This document shows, piece after piece, positions 14,728-18,554 of a DNA stretch of 18,554 nucleotides. Where the stretch lies: contig JAIPDY010000044.1 of the NCBI GenBank assembly GCA_021737445.1, positions 1-18,554 of the forward strand, in the 5' to 3' direction. The translations under genes and the position numbers were made by a program. The DNA is from Desulfotignum sp. (GTDB lineage: Bacteria > Desulfobacterota > Desulfobacteria > Desulfobacterales > Desulfobacteraceae). Each line of letters starts with the position of its first letter. The first letter of the stretch is position 1. The notes beneath the pieces were generated by a model, which saw only the letters and a list, made by a program, of their open reading frames with translations, made no database searches and was not told where the DNA came from.

Positions 14728-14739
14728 ATGATTACATGA
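14728..14739 (+). other. Three-codon upstream ORF overlapping the sigma start
   Basis: ATG ATT ACA TGA (14728-14739) is better placed behind GAGGT (14716-14720, seven bases) than the sigma ATG at 14736. Its stop overlaps the sigma start as ATGA. The strong AAGGAGG at 14708-14714 is 13 bases from this ATG and 21 from the sigma ATG. It may couple or limit translation of the sigma factor, or be accidental. Confidence 0.35.
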
Positions 14740-15311
14740 GATTGAACACACAAGCATCCAAAAGCCGTTTTAAAAAGCTGACATATCCCCATATGACACT
14801 TTTATACAACGTTGCCCTCAAATACACCGGCAATCTGTTTGATTCACAGGACCTTGTCCAGGAAACCTATTTAATGGCGTTTGACAAATTTTCTCAACTC
14901 AGGGACCCGGCCAGAATCAAACCCTGGCTTTTGAGAATCCTGCGGAACAATTTTTTAAAAACCTGTCAGAAAAACAATGCCAGACAGCAGCTTCACCAAA
15001 CCGATTATATAGAGTATCTCAAAGCCTGCGTGGAAAAAAAAGACGCTGACCTGCTGCTGGTCCGGGCAGCTGAGGCCCGGCTTATGAACCAGGCCATTGA
15101 TGCGCTTTCCGTGAAATACAAAGAGGTGCTGACCCTGTATTACATGGATGAGATGCGCTACAAAGAGATTGCTCAAACCCTTGATATTCCCATTGGAACG
15201 GTGATGTCCAGACTGAACCGGGCAAAGGAAAAATTAAAAATAAAATTGCTCAATCAGTTGAAAACAGATAAACATATCCCCAATACCAATCTTAAACCGG
15301 AACAGACATGA
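14736..15311 (+). CDS. ECF-type RNA polymerase sigma factor (sigma70 family)
   Basis: 191 aa. Sigma region 2 spans about 15-82 (MTLLYNVALKYTGN then FDSQDLVQETYLMAFDKF, followed by RIKPWLLRILRNNFLK). Region 4 spans about 112-168 (QAIDALSVKYKEVLTLYYMDEM then YKEIAQTLDIPIGTVMSRLNRAKEKLK, a typical helix-turn-helix). There is no region 1 or 3, as expected for ECF sigma factors. A basic, disordered tail follows region 4. It directs RNA polymerase to a dedicated set of promoters, and the next gene three bases downstream looks like its zinc-finger anti-sigma. The four genes sigma, anti-sigma, MOSC and YcaO-TPR lie on one strand with gaps of 3, 44 and 56 bases, so they are probably one transcript. 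The start site is crowded by a three-codon ORF (14728-14739). Confidence 0.92.
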   Translation: MRLNTQASKSRFKKLTYPHMTLLYNVALKYTGNLFDSQDLVQETYLMAFDKFSQLRDPARIKPWLLRILRNNFLKTCQKNNARQQLHQTDYIEYLKACVEKKDADLLLVRAAEARLMNQAIDALSVKYKEVLTLYYMDEMRYKEIAQTLDIPIGTVMSRLNRAKEKLKIKLLNQLKTDKHIPNTNLKPEQT

Positions 15312-15314
15312 CCC

Positions 15315-15548
15315 ATGAACTGTAATGCGTTTCTTTTCTGGATGCAGCACAAAACAGGCCCCGGGCAGATACAAGATCCTGATGTCCTGGCCCATATCCT
15401 TGCCTGTGATAGGTGCAGAAAGATATATGACCTGGACATGTGCCTTGAAGCACACATCCAGCAGGCCTTCACTCCCCAAAGACTGCCCGGGGGTCTTGCC
15501 AAAAAAATTGACCGGTCTATTGAAAACCACTGCCACAATGTGATATAA
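15315..15548 (+). CDS. Small zinc-finger protein, probable soluble anti-sigma factor
   Basis: 77 aa, no TM helix or signal peptide. MNCNAF at the start (C3) and HILACDRC in the middle (H28, C32, C35, HxxxCxxC) match the zinc-binding anti-sigma (ZAS) pattern, in which an N-terminal Cys or His completes the site. The ATG lies three bases after the stop of the ECF sigma gene, the classic position for a cognate anti-sigma factor. ZAS proteins with such cysteines often release sigma on oxidation or metal loss; that is a family property and not shown here. The C-terminal half, LPGGLAKKIDRSIENHCHNVI, is basic and replaces the usual membrane anchor, so this would be a cytosolic regulator. Weak similarity and short length keep the call tentative. 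Confidence 0.7.
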   Translation: MNCNAFLFWMQHKTGPGQIQDPDVLAHILACDRCRKIYDLDMCLEAHIQQAFTPQRLPGGLAKKIDRSIENHCHNVI

Positions 15549-15592
15549 GTCTCAACTCTGTATGATATGCAACCTGAACAAAAGGAATGATC

Positions 15593-16024
15593 GTGAAAAT
15601 TGTCTCCATTGCCATCAGCAAAAAAAAAGGCACCACCAAGCAGTGTGTCGACCAGGCAGTGCTTCTGGAAAACCACGGCATCCAGGGAGATGCCCATGCC
15701 GGAGACTGGCACCGGCAGCTCAGTTTTCTGGCGGCTGAAAGCATTGATGCCGTCAGCACCCCGGAGTTTGTCCTGAATTTCGGGGATTTTGCCGAAAACA
15801 TCGCCACCACCGGCATTGACTGGAAATCCCAGAAAATAGGACAAAAGGTCAGGCTGGGGGATTCAGCCCTGGTGGAGATCACACAGATCGGCAAAGAATG
15901 CCATAAAAAATGCGCCATCTTCTACCGCACCGGCGACTGCATCATGCCCAAAGAGGGGGTGTTTGCAAAAATTCTGGCCGGCGGCACCATCTGCGTGGGC
16001 GATGAGATAATACTTGTGGAATAA
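15593..16024 (+). CDS. MOSC domain protein
   Basis: 143 aa consisting of a single MOSC domain, cytosolic. Family blocks: VVSIAIS-type first strand (KIVSIAISKK), GIQGDAHAGDWHRQLSFLA (29-47), DFAENIATTGID, IGQKVRLGDSALVEITQIGKECHKKC (about 82-107), and a C-terminal GVFAKILAGGTICVGDEI. Cysteines C103, C107 and C116 cluster where MOSC proteins carry the conserved cysteine proposed to hold a persulfide sulfur. MOSC domains are predicted sulfur carriers linked to molybdenum cofactor or metal-sulfur chemistry. The frame begins with ATG 15587, but AAAGGA touches it. GTG 15593 is six bases from AAAGGA and is the likelier start. It sits 44 bases after the anti-sigma candidate and 56 before the YcaO gene, so it may serve that enzyme. 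Confidence 0.88.
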   Translation: MKIVSIAISKKKGTTKQCVDQAVLLENHGIQGDAHAGDWHRQLSFLAAESIDAVSTPEFVLNFGDFAENIATTGIDWKSQKIGQKVRLGDSALVEITQIGKECHKKCAIFYRTGDCIMPKEGVFAKILAGGTICVGDEIILVE

Positions 16025-16080
16025 CAGATATCCGGCAAACCGGTCTGCCCATTCAAACCTGAACTGCGAAAGATTTTTTC

Positions 16081-17814
16081 ATGACTTATAAAATAGAACT
16101 CAAGGATGCGGTCAAAGGCTACACCTATGACCAGGACAAAATCATCTCTCCGGAAAAAACCGTGGAACAATTCAAAAACAGAGCGGCCGAAGCCGGACTG
16201 GATATTTTGAACCGGACCCGGCGCATTGACAACGGCCGCCTGGATATCCCGGTGTTTTTCAGTGAGTGCGGCGCCCATGCCAGACAGGTCATAGGCACCA
16301 ACAAACAGATGGGAAAAGGCGGAACCCCGGCCCAGTCCGAAGCCAGTGCGGTCATGGAACTGGCGGAGCGGTTCAGTTTTTTTTCCTTTGTCAAAAACCC
16401 TGCCCACTTTTTTGAGGCCCGGCCCAAGGATCTGGACGGCACCGCACTTCCCTTTGACCAGATCATCCGATCCGTGCATGATACCAGAGAGGACGCTTTG
16501 AAAATCAAGCATATATTTGACGATCTCACCCTGCAATGGACCAGAGGGTACAACCTGACCCTGGGCAAAGAGGTGCTGATCCCCTTCAACTGGTTTTACA
16601 TGATCAATGAGTTCAACGGCCCCTGTGCCGGCAACTGCAATGAAGAGGCCTTGAGCCAGGGCATCTGCGAACTGGTGGAGCGGCACACCTCCTCTCTGGT
16701 GAGCCACGGGAACCTGGCGGTTCCGGGTATCCGCACCGACACCTTTACCGATCCTTTGGTCAAAGAGATGCTGGCCAAATACAAAAAATGCGGAATCCGG
16801 GTTTATACGTCTGATTTTTCCCTGGACACCGGCATCCCCACCATTGCGGTGCTGGCCTGGGACCCTTCCACATTCCCGGAAAAAAGCGAAATCGTCTGGA
16901 CCGCCGGCACCTCGCCCGACCCCCAGAAAGCCATGAGCCGGGCACTGACAGAGGTGGCCCAGCTGGCAGGGGATTTTAATTCCGGGTCCAGTTACGTGGC
17001 CTCGGGCCTGCCCAAATTCACCAGCATTGCCGATGCCGCCTTTATCACCCATCCCGAAACCCTGGTAACCCTGTCTGATCTGCCGGACCTGTCCGACCCC
17101 AACATCAAAGTGGAGGTGGAAAACCTGACAGCCGCACTGGCCGGAAAAGATCTTCAGGTTTTGGCCATCAACACCCGGCACCCGGACCTGGCGATCCCGG
17201 CCTATTACACCATCATTCCGGGGGCCCATTTCAGGGAGCGGGCCGTATCCGCCAGTGTGGGCATGTTTTCAGCCCGGCTCATCACCGAAACCCTGGACCC
17301 CATCCAGGCCCTGGACCGGCTTCAAGCCCTGGAAACAGCCCTGCCGGACAAATATTACACCAGTTTCTACAAAGGCCTGGTGTACAACGCCATCGGAGAT
17401 TTTCAGACCGCTTTGACACAGTTTAAAGCCGCCCTGGACAGAGAACCGGCCCGGTTGAACCTGCCTGACATCTGCTCCCACATGGGAGCCTGTCTCAAGG
17501 ATCTGGGCCAATATGACACGGCCGTGGAAACCTGCAGCAAAGGGCTGGCCATCGACGACCAGCGGCCGGATCTGCTCAACACCATGGGGGTGTGCCATTT
17601 TCTGCAAAAAAAGCATCACAAAGCCATCACCTGTTTTGAAACCGCCCTGGAGATCGATCCGTCCCAGGCCATCAACTATGCCAACATCGGCTCCAACTAC
17701 CGGGAACTGGGGGAGAACGCCCTGGCCGTCAAATTCTATGAAATGGCCCTGGAAATCGATCCCACCATTGCATTTGCCAGAGACAATATTCAAAAACTGC
17801 AAAAAAAGATGTAA
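16081..17814 (+). CDS. YcaO-domain ATP-dependent enzyme fused to TPR repeats
   Basis: 577 aa. The YcaO domain (about 30-400) keeps all three ATP/Mg motifs: SEASAVMELAER (86-97), NEEALSQGICELVER (187-201) and SRALTEVAQ (286-294). It should therefore activate amide carbonyls with ATP, as in azoline formation, thioamide formation or the RimO-linked E. coli protein. Four TPR units follow (about 425-575; for example YKGLVYNAIGDFQTALTQFKAAL and LLNTMGVCHFLQKKHHKAITCFE). There is no C-terminal PxPxP tail of azoline-forming YcaOs, no TfuA, no precursor-peptide recognition domain and no short precursor ORF nearby. The TPR block probably binds a protein substrate or partner. The start is ATG 16081 with a poor ribosome site. 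Neighbours: MOSC, anti-sigma and sigma upstream, and the antitoxin locus 73 bases downstream. True substrate unknown. Confidence 0.9.
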   Translation: MTYKIELKDAVKGYTYDQDKIISPEKTVEQFKNRAAEAGLDILNRTRRIDNGRLDIPVFFSECGAHARQVIGTNKQMGKGGTPAQSEASAVMELAERFSFFSFVKNPAHFFEARPKDLDGTALPFDQIIRSVHDTREDALKIKHIFDDLTLQWTRGYNLTLGKEVLIPFNWFYMINEFNGPCAGNCNEEALSQGICELVERHTSSLVSHGNLAVPGIRTDTFTDPLVKEMLAKYKKCGIRVYTSDFSLDTGIPTIAVLAWDPSTFPEKSEIVWTAGTSPDPQKAMSRALTEVAQLAGDFNSGSSYVASGLPKFTSIADAAFITHPETLVTLSDLPDLSDPNIKVEVENLTAALAGKDLQVLAINTRHPDLAIPAYYTIIPGAHFRERAVSASVGMFSARLITETLDPIQALDRLQALETALPDKYYTSFYKGLVYNAIGDFQTALTQFKAALDREPARLNLPDICSHMGACLKDLGQYDTAVETCSKGLAIDDQRPDLLNTMGVCHFLQKKHHKAITCFETALEIDPSQAINYANIGSNYRELGENALAVKFYEMALEIDPTIAFARDNIQKLQKKM

Positions 17815-17835
17815 CCCTCATCGAAAAATATCATA

Positions 17836-17865
17836 TTGACATCGTAAGGAAAAATCCTTACGATG
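17836..17865 (+). promoter_or_regulatory. Antitoxin promoter with overlapping perfect operator
   Basis: TTGACA (17836-17841) and TACGAT (17859-17864) are 17 bases apart. A perfect inverted repeat overlaps both: CATCGTAAGGA (17840-17850), AAAA, TCCTTACGATG (17855-17865), 11-bp arms. No T-run follows, so this is an operator rather than a terminator. The layout is typical of autorepressed antitoxin genes. AGGAG before the ATG at 17888 completes the start region. Confidence 0.7.
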
Positions 17866-17887
17866 AGAGATAAAAGGAGAAATCAAT

Positions 17888-18190
17888 ATGGCATCCATCG
17901 AAACAGTTGCTACCATAACCACCAAAGGACAGATCACCCTGCCCAAATCCATACGCCAGGCATTGGGTGTGGATTCCGGAGATAAGATCAAGTTTCATCT
18001 TATGGACGATCAGGTGATCGTTACAAGAATAATCGAAGATTCACATGAAGACCCGTCAATAAGAAGCTTTTTGTCACTACTTGAAAAAGACATTCAGTCC
18101 GGGCGGCATGTCACCTCCCTGCCTGAGGCACTTGCAACGAAAATGCTGGCAGCACCAGGCCAATGTCAAACTGTTCAATGCCCTGTCTGA
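17888..18190 (+). CDS. PrlF-family (AbrB-type) antitoxin, C-terminus altered
   Basis: 100 aa. The N-terminal AbrB/SpoVT swapped-hairpin DNA-binding domain (about 5-50) reads TITTKGQITLPKSIRQALGVDSGDKIKFHLMDDQVIV. A PrlF-type segment EDPSIRSFLSLLEKDIQSG then LPEALATKMLA follows (about 56-89). PrlF relatives usually continue with an acidic tail (of the DLDEDIDGDV kind) that neutralises the YhaV toxin. Here the last 11 residues (APGQCQTVQCPV region) are unrelated and come from reading toxin DNA in the wrong frame, so the toxin-binding tail is lost. The DNA-binding part is intact and may still bind the palindrome upstream. Good AGGAG before the ATG. Confidence 0.82.
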   Translation: MASIETVATITTKGQITLPKSIRQALGVDSGDKIKFHLMDDQVIVTRIIEDSHEDPSIRSFLSLLEKDIQSGRHVTSLPEALATKMLAAPGQCQTVQCPV

Positions 18191-18413
18191 ACTTATTTTT
18201 GAAACGATTCCCGCCAACCCGAACCGGAAGAGATATCGTCAGGGAAACACGATGGGGCCGGCGTATCGACATTGGCGCCGTGCCAAAATCGGGCGCAGGT
18301 TCCGCCTGTTTTTTCGTTTTGACTCCCGGTCAAAAATCATCATCTTTGCCTGGGTCAATGATGAGCGAACTTTGCGCGCATCAGGCAGTAAAACTGCCCC
18401 GGATAAAGCTTAA
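18147..18413 (+). pseudogene. YhaV-family toxin remnant, lacking both ends
   Basis: In the frame one step off the antitoxin, YhaV-type sequence runs from about 18162 (NVKLFNALSELIFETIPANP) through YRQGNTMG, RAKIGRRFRLFFRF, KIIIFAWVNDERTLRASGSKT, then TAA at 18411-18413. This is the C-terminal RelE-fold half of YhaV, with the FRLFFR and AWVNDE hallmarks. Roughly the first 50 residues expected for the family, and about 25 at the end (the segment after GSKT, usually DAYxVF and more), are absent. No start codon with a ribosome site leads into it; an ATG at 18081 lies inside the antitoxin. The simplest reading is a deletion joining antitoxin codon about 89 to the toxin middle, plus loss of the 3' end. 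Activity is unlikely. Confidence 0.75.
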
Positions 18414-18420
18414 GGGGACA

Positions 18421-18480
18421 ATTAACCGCTGCATGGGCTCTGTCCACCCATGCCTGGCAGCCACCTGGGGAATGGTTAAT
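18421..18480. repeat. Nested inverted repeats after the toxin remnant
   Basis: Outer arms ATTAACC (18421-18427) and GGTTAAT (18474-18480) enclose an inner perfect hairpin GCATGGG (18431-18437) / CCCATGC (18447-18453). Nothing coding was seen. It could be a structured RNA, a small mobile-element end or a deletion scar; identity unknown. Confidence 0.5.
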
Positions 18481-18497
18481 CCCTGGGACAAATCCGT

Positions 18498-18535
18498 ATT
18501 TGGGGATTTTGTTAACATTGACATTTTCCCCAAAT
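18498..18535. repeat. 9-bp inverted repeat near right edge
   Basis: ATTTGGGGA (18498-18506) and TCCCCAAAT (18527-18535), perfect arms, 20-base loop. It overlaps the promoter-like sequence at 18518-18548 and could be an operator for a gene beyond the window. Confidence 0.5.
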
Positions 18536-18552
18536 GGTTTCGGATAATATCC
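18518..18552 (+). promoter_or_regulatory. Promoter-like sequence pointing out of the window
   Basis: Perfect -35 TTGACA (18518-18523) and GATAAT (18543-18548) with a long 19-base spacer. The -10 lies inside a perfect dyad GGATA-A-TATCC (18542-18552). A gene to the right, outside the window, would be the target. Confidence 0.35.
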
Positions 18553-18554
18553 CT

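Noticed and set aside
15922..17229. Long minus-strand open frame (435 codons) opposite the YcaO gene
   Set aside because: Composition is glycine/valine/histidine-rich as expected for the antisense of a GC-rich gene. It has no recognisable domain, and the plus strand encodes a clear YcaO.
17840..17865. Terminator for the YcaO gene
   Set aside because: The hairpin is strong but is followed by GAGAGATAAAAGG rather than a T-run, and it coincides with a promoter, so it was called an operator.
18081..18413. Intact 110-aa toxin starting at ATG 18081
   Set aside because: The first 27 or so codons are antitoxin DNA read out of frame; similarity to YhaV begins only at about 18162 and the family C-terminus is missing.
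1..18554. CRISPR arrays, tRNA or rRNA genes, intact insertion sequences
   Set aside because: No regularly spaced repeats, cloverleaf-like sequences or transposase motifs were seen on either strand.

Overview
The window looks like chromosomal DNA of a sulfate-reducing deltaproteobacterium, most likely Desulfobacterales (Desulfobacter/Desulfotignum-like). This is inferred from protein families and gene mix: an NtrC-type two-component system, CobO, UPF0280, DUF2318, YcaO-TPR and a PrlF/YhaV remnant. The base composition is rich in CCGG, CCTGG and GGCC. No rRNA, tRNA, CRISPR array or intact insertion sequence was seen. The two halves point in opposite directions. From about 490 to 7849 every gene is on the minus strand; from about 8112 to the right end every gene is on the plus strand. 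A divergent control region lies at about 7850-8111.

Minus half, right to left in transcription order. (i) A CBS-domain protein, a membrane histidine kinase and an NtrC-type sigma54 activator form one operon. The kinase start codon lies inside a perfect 15-bp inverted repeat. (ii) After about 300 bp comes a metal-handling operon. It encodes a secreted HMA-type metal-binding protein, a DUF2318 periplasmic cysteine-rich protein, a small membrane-anchored protein, a MacB/FtsX-type permease with a periplasmic CxxC, and its ATPase. It resembles the DUF2318-FtsX-ATPase part of bacterial FTR1/P19 iron systems, but no FTR1 or P19 gene is in view. (iii) Then come a structured non-coding stretch, a promoter, the cobalamin adenosyltransferase gene cobO, and convergent to it the 3' part of a UPF0280 gene on the plus strand.

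Plus half. (iv) Leucyl aminopeptidase, MoxR ATPase, DUF58, a membrane transglutaminase and MutY are overlapping or closely packed. The MoxR-DUF58-transglutaminase set is a known envelope-associated module. MutY carries an intact Nudix box. (v) An ECF sigma factor, a tiny soluble zinc-finger anti-sigma candidate, a MOSC-domain protein and a YcaO enzyme fused to TPR repeats follow with short gaps. This is the best candidate for an undescribed system: a sigma-controlled ATP-dependent peptide-backbone or sulfur-insertion activity (YcaO) beside a putative sulfur carrier (MOSC). (vi) The right end holds a PrlF-type antitoxin behind a promoter with a perfect 11-bp-arm operator. It is followed by an out-of-frame remnant of the YhaV toxin, consistent with an internal deletion. 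The last 140 bp is non-coding with nested inverted repeats and a promoter-like sequence at the window edge.
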